This document shows, in pieces, positions 9,784 to 18,720 of a stretch of DNA of 26,021 nucleotides. Position 1 is the first letter of the stretch. Each line of letters opens with the position of its first letter. The notes beneath the pieces were generated by a model. It saw only the letters and a list, made by a program, of their open reading frames with translations, had not been told where the DNA came from and searched no databases. The position numbers and the translations under genes are program-made. Location: the NCBI GenBank assembly GCA_037447655.1, contig JBBHKE010000986.1:172622-198642 (forward strand). The letters run 5' to 3'. This DNA is from Zygnema cylindricum. Taxonomy: Eukaryota > Streptophyta > Zygnematophyceae > Zygnematales > Zygnemataceae.

Positions 9784-10750
9784 TGTAACAGCAATTGCGG
9801 ATCGAACTTGTTTATAAAGGGGTATTTAGGTGTTATGATTATAGAGTACTAAATTCGGTAGACGTCCGCAAAAGAATCACGCTATTTGGAGTTTTATTTT
9901 AAAAGTTATAGCGATGGGTGCATTTAGGTGACAGCGTGGGGTCTAAATAACAAGTGGGTATCATTGAAACGGGTTAAGGGTCAAATTAGTACCGAAATTA
10001 CGCGTGTACGTTTCATAAAGTTCTAACGAAACGTTTAGTAAGTACGGTGGTTCGTTTCGTACAGATTTTAGTACGAAACGTCACTTTTACTTAAAGGAAT
10101 TTCGTAGGAAGTTTCGCGTGCGAAATTTGTTACGCACGATCGTGCGAAGTCGCGTTTCGTTTGGCACGCACTTTTGCACGTAAATGTTACGTAGTGAAAC
10201 GTAACGTTTGATTGGTTAGTAAAGTGCTAAGTAGTTAGTAAGAGATTTCGCACGTTTTTGCATTGGTCAGTCTGAGTCTTTGCTGATCAATGATTGGCCC
10301 AGGTAAAAGCCTGTTAAAACGGAGCGTTGACTCTGGCCTGGCGAGTCCAAGGCGATGATGGATAAATAGTGAAGTGTAAGGGGAGAGTAGACATCTTTTC
10401 CTTTGGAGAAGTTTGTGGAAATTCCAGCTGATCTTGGTCCTGAGCGATTAATACCAAATTGGAGAAAAGGCATTTTTGCATTGAAATCTCTTACTAACTA
10501 AATAGTGTTTTAGTAGTTAAGAGATAGAATTATTATGAGTGGAGAGTAGAGGAAACACTTTAAATTGAAAGGTTGAGCCACGAGGGCAAGAGACCAAGCT
10601 AATGTTATGTGGACAGAAGCTTCTTCTAATTTAAAGTTATCCTTATGTGAGTGTTTTCCAATGTGGATGTGTATTTTCCAATGTGTGGAATGTGTGGTTG
10701 GAATTGTTTGTAGTAATGGGATTTTCTGAGAGGTAGGAGATCCTGTTACA
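9784..10750 (+). repeat. Element A 3' LTR (967 bp)
   Basis: It matches 2974-3939 with about eight substitutions and one extra base (near 9880). Ends are TGTAACA and TGTTACA. It is followed by GTACA (10751-10755), the right target duplication. Confidence 0.96.
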
Positions 10751-10755
10751 GTACA

Positions 10756-10789
10756 AAACTTCACGTACAAAAAGCTCACACTAATTGAG
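10756..10789. repeat. Tandem duplication, copy 2, right part
   Basis: This continues the unit interrupted at 2973 and matches 2834-2867 of copy 1. It confirms the pre-insertion sequence on both sides of element A. Confidence 0.8.
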
Positions 10790-11051
10790 TATAAAGATGA
10801 TCTGATAAACAAAAAATTGCAGACGGAACCTTGCGATTATTTTCAACTTTTCGCACTCGCGAGCACGCTGATTGGGGCCACACCTCGTTTTCTCCGCGCG
10901 ACCGTATGTTTAGGGTTATTTTATTTCTCTTTTATTTGTTTTATTACAAAAAAACACAAAACAAACTCTATGAACCTATTGACATACCTGATTACACCGT
11001 GTGAGACTATCTCTTCTCCGTGTGGACACACTGACACACGATTTTCTTAAC
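10790..11051. other. Spacer without recognised gene
   Basis: One 77-codon open frame on the + strand shows no recognisable motif. I see no RNA gene or repeat here. Confidence 0.4.
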
Positions 11052-11556
11052 TACACCGCGCATCGTTATTAGTGTCAAATTTAAATAGTGTGGAAGTAAA
11101 TATACCGTCATTAACACTAATTACGATTTTTTTCTTTTTTTAAAAGGTGTATTCTAATTTCGGCGTTTATGCTAATTTGGGAACATCAAAAATGTAATAT
11201 TCGTTGTACGATTATATACATTAATATATGTATCGTACAAAATATTAAAAATCGTACGCAGTCGTGAAATTTTAATATCCGTACATGTAAGACTAATTTA
11301 CGTGTATGCATGGGCATCTGATTTAACTCATTTTTTGTAAAATTTTCACTTGAAAAGGTACATTTATGTACGGTCTAACATCGATTGTACACCACACTAT
11401 TTAGATATTATTATAATTCGTCCTTTACGCTATTTTGTACAGTACATTAATTAATGTCAAGGAAAAATTAAAATCATGTATCCTATTTGAGGAAAAAAAT
11501 CAAAATTTTAAGAACCCAAATTAGTGTCGTTGACACTAATAACGATGCGCGGTGTA
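11052..11556. mobile_element. MITE-like element with 27-bp perfect terminal inverted repeats
   Basis: Bases 11052-11078 are the exact reverse complement of 11530-11556. The inside is AT-rich, has no transposase, and contains a near-palindrome around TTGTACGAT (11204-11212 with 11232-11240). Near each end the word ACACTAAT recurs inverted, giving subterminal hairpins, for example ATTAGTGTC with GACACTAAT at about 11520-11540. The outermost bases are TA on both sides, compatible with a TA target duplication (Tc1/mariner-like), but TA is self-complementary so this is weak. A plain inverted repeat of another origin is possible. Confidence 0.65.
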
Positions 11557-11691
11557 CTGGCCCTCGTAACGAACCTAGGTTGTTCGTTTCAACCAAGAAT
11601 ACCTCCCAATTTGCAAACACGAAGCAATACATTGATGCTTATCCATTACCAACAATTAGTATCACATAAAGGTTATATTTTTAGCTTTCTC
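11557..11691. other. Spacer; possible decayed primer site of element E
   Basis: TAGTATCACATA at about 11658 loosely resembles a tRNA-Met primer site and follows CCAACA, which could be an LTR end. There is no second LTR to test this against. I treat it as unproven. Confidence 0.2.
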
Positions 11692-11919
11692 TATGGATTT
11701 CCAAGGGAAAGGAGGCAGCAGGGGAGGTGTAGATGAAGATGACACTCAAGTGCTTCCAGCTATGGAAACAGTAGACATGGAAAATCTACATACTAAGACT
11801 TAGTGGGAGAGTTAAAGTCAATCTTTATGGGGAAAAATTCTATGGAATATATTGGCTTCAGTGGACTGCTCTCTCTCTTGTGAATTTTATAAATGCTTCC
11901 ACTTTATCTTGCACTCTGA

Positions 11920-11973
11920 TTTTGTGTGAGATCTTTTAAGTTGGAATTTTGTGTGAGATCCTTTAAGTTGGAA
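11920..11973. repeat. 27-bp direct tandem repeat, two copies
   Basis: 11920-11946 and 11947-11973 are identical except for one T/C difference. They lie in the untranslatable leader part of element E. Confidence 0.9.
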
Positions 11974-12243
11974 TCGGAGCCTGTGTGCTCGATTGAGGTA
12001 TAGAAAGGTGGCTAGTTTGGCCACCTTGGGTGAAAGAAGAAAAAAACCCCTTCTCCTATGATTCCTTCTCTTATAATTCCTTGACCTCCAGATCCAGATC
12101 CTCCAAATTCATCTAAATCATCATCGGATTCAGAAGTAGAAACTCCATTAAATTTCACCTGTAGAAAATTTGAGGAAAATTTTCCGGCTGATCCGTTCGG
12201 TCAAAAAAAGGAGAATGAAGGGAAAAAGGAGGAGGATGAATCG

Positions 12244-13330
12244 ATGGAAGATCATCTTCAAAAAATAACGGACAGTCTTTTCTATTATGTGGATCACCAG
12301 GTCTCCGAGGCGAACCATGGCACTAGATTTCCATTATTTGAAGATCTCAATCCGGATCAAAGCGTCACTAATACTAAAGGAGGTGAAAGAGATGAGGAGG
12401 AGATGTGGAAATTCGTTCGAAAGGGGAAACTTCTTATCGATGATGATTCTGATCTTGATGATTGGAGTGAAGGGGACGAACAAGTTGAATCTATGTTCAG
12501 AAAGATCTTCATTTTTAATTGAACGATTACCAATGATGGAAGAAGTATATCAAAGGACGATTCAAACTCAAACGACTTTCGAAGATGATGAAAGAAGTGG
12601 ACAAAATGCCTACATCGGATCGGAGAGTTTATCGGGTATGGACGAGAAAAAATCATTCCGCTATCAGCAGTTTATTACTATCATTTAGCACTTCCATACA
12701 TGATCTATTCCTTACACGAAGATTTGCCCATTATTGTTGGGTGGCTCTTGAAAATCACTTCGAGAAGAGTCTTCAAAATAAAAGGCAACACATGAAGACC
12801 GATTATACCTCTTTCAAAGTCAAGACAAGTGAATCTATCGATGAAACCGAGAAGAGATTTTAACTTTATTATTGAGCAGCTAGCAAATTTGGGAAAATTC
12901 ATTGATGAGAACGATAGAGCCTCGGTCTTTATCCATGCCTTGCCAAAGAAAATGATACATATAAGGGATAATCCTTTATCGAGGGATTCTGATACTTTAG
13001 ACTCCATCATCACATTTTTTAAATCGACCTAGGGGAATTGTCCAAACTCATCCAAGGGATCTCAACCGAACGGATCCCTCAATGCTACATCAACAAAAAC
13101 GCCCGATCTAAATTATCATCGAGGAAGAGGAGGGAGAAGAGGAGGAATTCTGGGGGGAAGAGGGGGAAGAGGACAAGAAAAGGCCGAGAAACCTCCTTCC
13201 CAGCCCGCATATCCGGATATGTCCAATATTGCATGCTTTCAATGGGGGAAACTTGGCCACATGGCGTCTTCTTGTCCGGATAAGGAAAGTCAATATCACT
13301 TTTGCGGTAAAAAGGGGAGCACATAAACCT
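12244..13330 (+). pseudogene. gag: Element E gag (copia type), frame-shifted
   Basis: Gag of a Ty1/copia element would form the particle. An acidic N-terminal stretch (12244-12522) precedes the capsid-type region at about 12700-13030, recognisable from WVALENHFEKSLQNKRQ, SFKVKTSESIDETEKRF and IIEQLANLGKFIDENDRAS (the gag-polypeptide domain of copia elements). The frame changes at about 12855 between those blocks, and again before and after. A single zinc knuckle lies at 13234-13275 with its second Cys changed to Trp (13243-13245): C-x2-W-x4-H-x4-C. An Arg/Lys-rich and then Gly-rich linker follows to about 13465. The start is uncertain; an upstream ATG at 11692 opens only a short frame. Confidence 0.75.
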
Positions 13331-13469
13331 TCAATGTTACTCGAAGTCCGGAAATGGAGGCGGCAGTGGTAAAGGAGACGGCGGCAGCCGGAATAGTGGT
13401 CGCGGCAGCGATCGTCTTGGCGGTCGCGGTGGTCATGGAGGCAACCATGGTAGAGGAGGAGGACTTTTC

Positions 13470-13690
13470 ATGGGGGACGATAATTTTGAAGGAAAAAATG
13501 ACATGCAGATCTTTTCCGGGCTTAACTTATTACTTAACTATTTAGCACATGTCACTCAACAAGAAAAAAAGCGGATAATTGATACAGGCGCATCACACCA
13601 CGTATGTACTTACGCCTCACTTTTCAACAATATGCGCTATTCAACAATCATTGTCACCATAGGTCGTCAAAATAGGCTCCTCACACGAAG
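13470..13690 (+). pseudogene. Element E protease, truncated
   Basis: This is the start of a copia-type aspartic protease. The active site Asp-Thr-Gly-Ala is intact at 13581-13592 in the context IIDTGASHHVC, followed by about 30 residues and then loss of homology. The coding sequence runs into DNA that resembles the end of element C's LTR. The second half of the protease and all of pol are absent here. Confidence 0.75.
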
Positions 13691-14700
13691 CCCCCAGGAT
13701 AACTTTTACCCCTTTATATATTAGCACGAATACTTGCCACTCTGTCGTACAAAAACTTTGACTAGCTTCACCCTTGTGAAGAAAAGACTCCCCTGAGTGG
13801 ATAGCAAAAAAATCTCTAAATTTGCTCCCTTGAGCAATATGTTATTAAGGGTCAATATTGACCTTTAGTATAGAAGCACTCTGGGAGGGAGGCGGCTACC
13901 TACCAAATTTTCTAAGTCCTATATCCTTGTGTAGACCCTCTACTACTATAGTATGGCACCATATAGAAGACTATGTCGTACAAAAAGGTACAGGTGCAGA
14001 AGTACTTTCTGTACGACCATCCTACGGCATGGCTGAAATGTTGTTGCTTGCCATATCTAGATCAGTTCCCATATTCTCTAGAGATGCCTCAAGCCAATGA
14101 TATCGTGCCACATGGCGCTAAACGTGGCGATGATCGAAAAACCGCTAAAGCACCTATTCCGGGATCTTAGCACCTATCATTGCTGTTTGATAAAAACCGA
14201 CTTTTAATTATAGCCGTCGAAAATCAATGCATGGTATTTGTCTCTTTGTCGTAACAAATGCGTGGTATTCGTTTCGCGACGTACTGTAAGATGTACGTAT
14301 ATTCTTACTGTATGTATGTTACACGTTTGTTCGCGCCGTTAAATAGATAAATATAGACGTACATTTCTAAATACGTGTCAAACCCTATATACCCTAGCAC
14401 TGTTCTTAGACTATAAGATAAAGCTACCATCTACAGCTGACATTCCGGACGATAGGTACCAAGATCAAATCCTGGGTCTGTCAACTACATTTTGGTAAAC
14501 CTACCAAAATCTACTACGTGTCTTTCTCTCACTAGATAGCATAGGAAGCTATGGCTCTATTCCCTCTTTAACCTTTAGTGACAGTGACAACTGTGGGAGT
14601 TGAAGAGAGGAGTTAGAGGCAGACCGCCTCAGCATTTTTTCTACATTTCATTTTACATGTTTAAACCTAGAAAATACTAAAAGAACCATTAATTTCTACA
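13652..14700 (-). repeat. Element C 3' LTR (about 1.0 kb)
   Basis: The right tip (minus-strand start TGTAGAAATT) abuts the polypurine tract at 14701. Similarity to the LTR of D is patchy but collinear: near 13686-13720 to D's 15995-16025; near 13785-13815 to D's 25840-25870; near 13980-14040 to the GTAC-rich block; near 14100-14130 to 20815-20845. A tRNA-like segment lies at about 14395-14490. The left tip is placed at TG 13652 by length comparison with D's LTR, but could be nearer 13690. Confidence 0.65.
14395..14490 (+). other. tRNA-like segment in LTR C (antisense to the element)
   Basis: It contains a T-arm-like motif, CCAAG-ATCAAAT-CCTGG, with 5-base arms (one mismatch) and a 7-base loop. 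It is collinear with the clearer tRNA-like segment in the LTR of D at 21081-21155. It is too diverged to be a working tRNA gene. Confidence 0.4.
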
Positions 14701-14713
14701 CTCCCCTTATTTT
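14701..14713 (-). other. Element C polypurine tract
   Basis: On the minus strand this reads AAAATAAGGGGAG directly before the LTR tip TGTAG. It is the same motif as in B (19581-19593) and D. Confidence 0.85.
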
Positions 14714-14717
14714 CAAG

Positions 14718-15955
14718 TCGCTCTTCAATTTAAGACCACACTTCTCCTTGACAAAAAATAGCTTAGGTGAAGGCACAGGTTTGGTCATCATATATACTTC
14801 CATTTCACTATCTAGTCTATGCTCTAAACTTATTATTTTGTATTCTACCTTCTCTCTAATGAAACTAAGTCTAATGTCCTTATGTTTGACTTTAAAGTGG
14901 TGTTAAGGATTCGCAGAAATTGCAATGGCTGCCTCATTATCAAAAAACACTTTATCGACACCAGTCTTAAGATGACCAAGCTCTTTAAGCAAAGATTTTA
15001 CCCACATAAATTCTTTTACAGCATAGCAAGACGCCATATACTCAGGCTCTATGGTGGAATGAGCAATGACCTTTTGTTGCTTATTGCTCCAACAACAAGC
15101 CCAATCACCCACATACAATACATTCCCAGATGTGCATCTTCTCATAAGAGCATCCCCATAGCTGGCATAACTCCAAGTGGTGATGTTAGTATTAATCCCA
15201 CCCAAATCCAACCATAGATCTCTAGTCCCTATGAGATATTTAAAGACACTATTAGCTGCCTCCTAATTTTTCTTAGTGGGAGCATTGAGACTCCTACTTA
15301 GTACTCCTACATTTGTAGCTATGTTAGGCCGTGTACAATTCATAAAATATATCTGGTTGTTTACTACTTGTCTATAAAGAATTGTCTGCACAAATCTTTT
15401 CTCTTCATGGCCTAACTCATCATCAAAGATTATAACTCCTTCTTCCACACTCCCCTTACTTCCCTTCTTTGGTTCCATTGGAGTTGTACAACTATTTGCC
15501 TTGTCCATTTCCAATCTTTCTAACATGTAACCAATGGCCTCTTTCATTGTAAATCTGATTATGTTTTTATCTCCATTCTCTCGCTTCTTGAATTCCTAAA
15601 ATATACCTTGCTTCACCAATATCTTTCATCTCAAATCTACATTTTAGATCCGTTTCAACTTATATATTTTATCTATATTTTTACATAAGACAAGCAAATC
15701 ATCAACATAAATAGGAATAAATATAATTCCTTCCTCATCTTTCAACAATTAAATTAAGTGATTTGAGCTGATCCGAATGTATCCCAAACCTGTAAGAAAC
15801 TCATCGAGATTCTTATACCATTGCCGAGGCGCTTATTTTAGCATACACAAAGATTTGATCAATCAACAAACCTTGCTCTCCTCCCCTTCCTCCACAAATC
15901 CTTCGGGCTATTGCATAAAGATCTCCTCTTCCCACTCTTCATGTAGGAAGGTCGT
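14718..15955 (-). pseudogene. pol: Element C pol: partial RT and RNase H
   Basis: Minus-strand copia pol remnant. RT begins in mid-domain at 15955 with TTFLHEEWEEEIF and includes the YVDD catalytic box at 15709-15698. Several stops interrupt it, for example just after EEEIFMQ and in the SNHLI segment before YVDD. The connection region (15547-15263) contains PMEPKKGSK and the FMNCTRPNIA block. RNase H (15211-14903, then on to about 14718) contains the Asp region ITTWSYASYGDA, where the usual first Asp is Tyr, the Glu region TIEPEYMA and the Asp of FFDNEAAIA. Stops and the truncation make this a pseudogene. Confidence 0.85.
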
Positions 15956-16361
15956 TGAAATTCTTTGTCCTCTATTGGACTATTAAATTTAGAAAGCCTC
16001 TAGATAGCTTTTAACTAACCCACTTTAAGCCACAACCATTGCTTCCCAAGAGAATAAAGTGACATTATAACTCGAACCCTTTGCAACCTAGACTCTTTTG
16101 AGTTCGTAGCAATAGGAATCAGTGGAAACGGCCAACCAACCAATAAGTTATGAGGTGGCAAAGATGTCAATTTATACAAAGCTCGCAAGAGAGAGGTGAC
16201 TATCAAAAAATACGCTAAGTTCTACTTCCCTCTCATAACCCCTATCTACTACAGTACAACCTAATCACATAACTTTAAAGTACAGAAAGGTACTACTGCT
16301 AATGTCCTTTCTGTACGCCCTCTGTACTACAAGGCCACTGAGTGGACGCGTGTCAACCTTT
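15956..16361 (-). repeat. Element D 3' LTR, left (terminal) part
   Basis: It is about 406 bp, collinear with D's 5' LTR at 25707-26021. Shared landmarks include the stretch ending in ATTGGAC, the TTTTAACTAACCCACTT block, ACGGCCAACCAAC and the ACCTAATCACAT block. The terminal TG at 15956 matches the TG at 25707, with 23 alignable bases to the common ATTGG. The segment ends with CCTTT (16357-16361), the target duplication of element B. Confidence 0.88.
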
Positions 16362-16548
16362 TGTTGATATTTGAGTATTTTCTAGGTCTTTATAGAAAAA
16401 GAGCAAAGGCAGTTTGTCCCTAGCTCCCTTCTCCAAGCCCCCACACTTGTTGTAGTCACTGAAGGCTTGATAGGGAGCTAGAGCCATGGCTGCCTAAAGC
16501 TCATTAGAGAAGACATGGGGTGGATTAGATATATTTACTAAAAGTTAG

Positions 16549-16632
16549 TTGCCGGACCCAAGAATTGATCATGGTACCTGCCGTCCGCCAATTTCACATA
16601 GACGTTAGCTCTGACCGTTAGGCTAGGACACA
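16549..16632 (-). other. tRNA-like segment in B 5' LTR (antisense)
   Basis: On the minus strand it shows an A-box-like CTAACGGTCAGAGC, then a T-arm-like region ending GGGTCCGGCA. The T-arm is less regular than in the 3' LTR copy. The element runs on the + strand, so the module is antisense to it. Confidence 0.45.
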
Positions 16633-16771
16633 TATTACGATATATTAGATTTGGTAAATATATAAATCGTTACATGTAGATTAATTCGTTTAACGGCGAA
16701 TAGATACTTAGTGCATAGATACAGTTTGAATTAGTGCGTAGTACGGTACGCGGAAAGAACGGATATCGCGC

Positions 16772-16795
16772 ATTTGTTTCGATAGCGAAACAAAT
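16772..16795. repeat. 10-bp hairpin in B 5' LTR
   Basis: ATTTGTTTCG (16772-16781) and CGAAACAAAT (16786-16795) with a 4-base loop. The same pair is in the 3' LTR (20004-20027) and, in the other arm order with a 9-base spacer, in D's LTR (20929-20957). Confidence 0.8.
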
Positions 16796-17015
16796 ACCGC
16801 GCGTCGAATTTCAGCGGCTAGGATTATAGCCGGTTTTGATCAGACGGCCGCTATAGGCGCCGCGATCACGGAAAAGGTACTTTTGGCGTTTTACGGTATT
16901 TGACACATCAGATGACACGTGGCATGAAAACATTGGATTACGGGTATTCCGGAGATTACAGGAACTAATCCTGATTTGACACGTGTCGACATTTTGGCCA
17001 TGTCGTACAATGGCC

Positions 17016-17052
17016 GTACAGAAAGTACACCGGCACCTGTACTTTTCTGTAC
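17016..17052. repeat. Inverted GTACAGAAAGTAC boxes in B 5' LTR
   Basis: GTACAGAAAGTAC (17016-17028) faces GTACTTTTCTGTAC (17039-17052), an inverted pair differing by one extra T. The 3' LTR has the same at 20248-20260 and 20271-20284. Related words occur in the LTRs of C and D and in the 466-bp MITE. Confidence 0.8.
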
Positions 17053-17556
17053 AACACAGTAATTTGATTGGTGCCGTACTTCAGTAGATAGAGTTTTAGA
17101 GAGGGAATAGGACTAAGAAAATTTTGGGTAGATTGTTGCCTCTCCCAGAGAGCACCTTGTATTAATGGCAAACTTTGGCCAGCCATAACTATCAATTTAC
17201 TTGACCATTTTCAGTGATTCTTTTTGCTGCGGACTCAGAGGAGTCCAGGCTACATAGGGGTGTATTCGGTCAGAGTTTTTGTCTGCCAGGGTGGCTGCAT
17301 TTATAAGGGAAAATCAAAGTGGGTGAATGTGTCCAAATCTCATATTCTAACTTTGCATTCTGTGGTGGAATTGAGCACACAGAAAGTGTTATTGAGCACA
17401 CAGAAATTGTTATTTCACAGGGGTGAATCTATATTGGGATTGTGACTGTCAAGGGGTCAGTCATTTGGGTTTATATTAACTTGGAGTCGGCACTATCTAG
17501 ATTAGCTTCTTTTGGATCTGCATACTCTGAGGGCCAATGGAGGTCTCAGAGTTTCA

Positions 17557-17572
17557 GGTTATGGGCCCACCA
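17557..17572 (+). other. Element B primer-binding site: initiator tRNA-Met anticodon arm
   Basis: GGTTATGGGCCCACCA begins directly after the LTR's final CA. It is the 16-nt complement of the plant initiator tRNA-Met anticodon arm (GGUGGGCCCAUAACC plus one base), not of the tRNA 3' end. Drosophila copia uses the same internal region (GGTTATGGGCCCAG...) with a tRNA fragment cut in the anticodon loop. The site is also gag codons 7-12. D has the same site at 25706-25692. Confidence 0.85.
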
Positions 17573-18361
17573 TCTAGGGTGCCTATGTTTGATGGAACAG
17601 GCTTCACGTATTGGGTGTTTACAATGGAGGGATTGCTTTTCGAGAAGCACTTATGGGGAATTGTTGCGGGACAAGTGAGATGTCCACCACCTAGCTTTGG
17701 AGGAGCTTACTACGGAGAATCATCGGAGACTGCCCAAAATATCATCCGGAGTTCAGATGCAACGGAAGGTGAAGGGAAAAATCTTTCCGTGGATGGGGAA
17801 ATAGGGGAGAAGGAAAAAGGGACACCTATGGTGAGGGGAGCTAGGCTCTCAGCTATGGTACCACATGTAGGGATTAAAACTGAAGAAAATGACAGGAAAA
17901 TATGGGAATACAAAAACACTATAGCAAAACATCTCATACTTAGATATGTGTCTAAGTCGATAGCTATCACTCTTTTAAGTCTAACCAAGTCTTCAGAGAT
18001 ATGGGAAGCACTAACTCAGATTTATAAGAGTGAGACTATTCAGAGGCAGCAATTAGTAAAACAGGAAATAGATGCCTACGTTTATAAAGGCGGTAGCATG
18101 ATAGAGTTTTGCAATGATATTGCTGCGTTATATGTTTAGCTTACTAGTGCGGGATATGTAGAATCTGATGAGAGTAAGATTAATACACTAATTATGAAAC
18201 TCCCAGATGAGTACGAAAACATAATTTGTCGTATGCAGGCAATGGATGGCTCCTCATGGACTTGGAGCTTTACCATGGGGATAATTCTTGTGAGGGAAAG
18301 CACTTTGGAGCTTTGTAGGGGAAGGGACAAGGTCAATGCATTTTCAGCTGGTGGTGATTGG

Positions 18362-18477
18362 CGGAAGCGTGATGAGAGGAACGGCGGTGACGAGCGGAAG
18401 CGTGATGAGAGGAACGGTGGTGACGAGCGGAAGCGTGATGAGAGGAACGGTGGTGACGAGCGGAAGCGTGATGAGAG
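18362..18477 (+). repeat. 33-bp tandem repeat in gag of B (3.5 copies)
   Basis: Units at 18362, 18395, 18428 and a partial one at 18461 encode the 11-residue charged repeat. The first unit differs from the others by one base (C for T). Being a multiple of three, it keeps the frame. Confidence 0.95.
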
Positions 18478-18720
18478 AAAGAAAGACAAAGGTAAACCTT
18501 TTCGGAACTTTGGTGGAAAGAGAGGGAGAAGAAAAAAAATGGGAGCTTTGAAAAAGGGGGTTTGCTTCTTTTGTAGGGAACCGGGTCATTATATGGAGGA
18601 ATGCCCTTGTTTGGAAAAACTTAGAAGTTGGAATGTGGATGAGGAGGAAGAAGGGGAAGAGGAGAAAGAGGATGAAGATTTTTTAGAGCTTCTCCGGATT
18701 AGTAGTATGGGGAAGAGATA

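Larger units (their letters stand above)
2974..10750 (+). mobile_element. Element A: complete Ty3/gypsy chromovirus, coding region disabled
   Basis: This is a 7.8-kb LTR retrotransposon with both LTRs, primer-binding site, gag, protease, RT, RNase H, integrase, a chromodomain-like C-terminus and polypurine tract. The order protease-RT-RNase H-integrase defines Ty3/gypsy, and the chromodomain tail marks a chromovirus. Flanking GTACA at 2969-2973 and 10751-10755 is the 5-bp target duplication, so the copy is intact end to end. The coding region has in-frame stops at 5083, 5182, 6206, 7331 and 9511 and apparent frame changes near 5930, 6020, 7755, 8615 and 9172. This copy cannot make a full polyprotein. 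The LTRs differ at only about eight bases plus one indel. Confidence 0.96.
11692..13690 (+). mobile_element. Element E: 5' fragment of a copia element (gag and start of protease)
   Basis: A + strand copia-type fragment runs from the gag leader into the protease and then stops where minus-strand copia LTR sequence begins (between about 13652 and 13690). Integrase, RT and RNase H are missing from the window. They may lie beyond the right edge if element C inserted into E. No LTR of E is identifiable. E differs in sequence from B, C and D and belongs to another copia lineage. Confidence 0.7.
13652..15955 (-). mobile_element. Element C: 3' half of a copia element, interrupted in RT by element D
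   Basis: Read on the minus strand: part of RT (from 15955), RNase H, polypurine tract (14713-14701) and 3' LTR (14700 to about 13652). The RT sequence stops abruptly at 15955 exactly where an LTR tip of element D begins (TG at 15956). That is the expected result if D inserted into C; C's upstream half would then lie beyond base 26021. The left end of the LTR is uncertain within about 40 bases. Confidence 0.75.
16362..17556 (+). repeat. Element B 5' LTR (1195 bp)
   Basis: TG at 16362 to CA at 17556. It is 21 bp longer than the 3' LTR because a 21-bp segment is tandemly duplicated (17373-17393 and 17394-17414). The last 20 bases contain the gag ATG. It carries a minus-strand tRNA-like segment (about 16549-16630), a 10-bp hairpin (16772-16795) and inverted GTACAGAAAGTAC boxes (17016-17052). 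Confidence 0.93.

Noticed and set aside
11658-11669. TAGTATCACATA as the primer-binding site of element E.
   Set aside because: Too many mismatches to the tRNA-Met complement and no identifiable E LTR to confirm the position.
13354-13545. An Ala/Val-rich + strand frame resembling a membrane protein.
   Set aside because: It is the frame shadow of the Gly-rich linker of element E's gag. The overlapping frame encodes the expected Gly-rich linker and leads into the protease.
18362-18477. A CRISPR-like direct repeat array.
   Set aside because: Units are contiguous without spacers and code in frame within gag.
18136-18489. A minus-strand frame with a Ser/Phe/Arg-rich repeat.
   Set aside because: It is the antisense reading of the 33-bp tandem repeat in gag of B.
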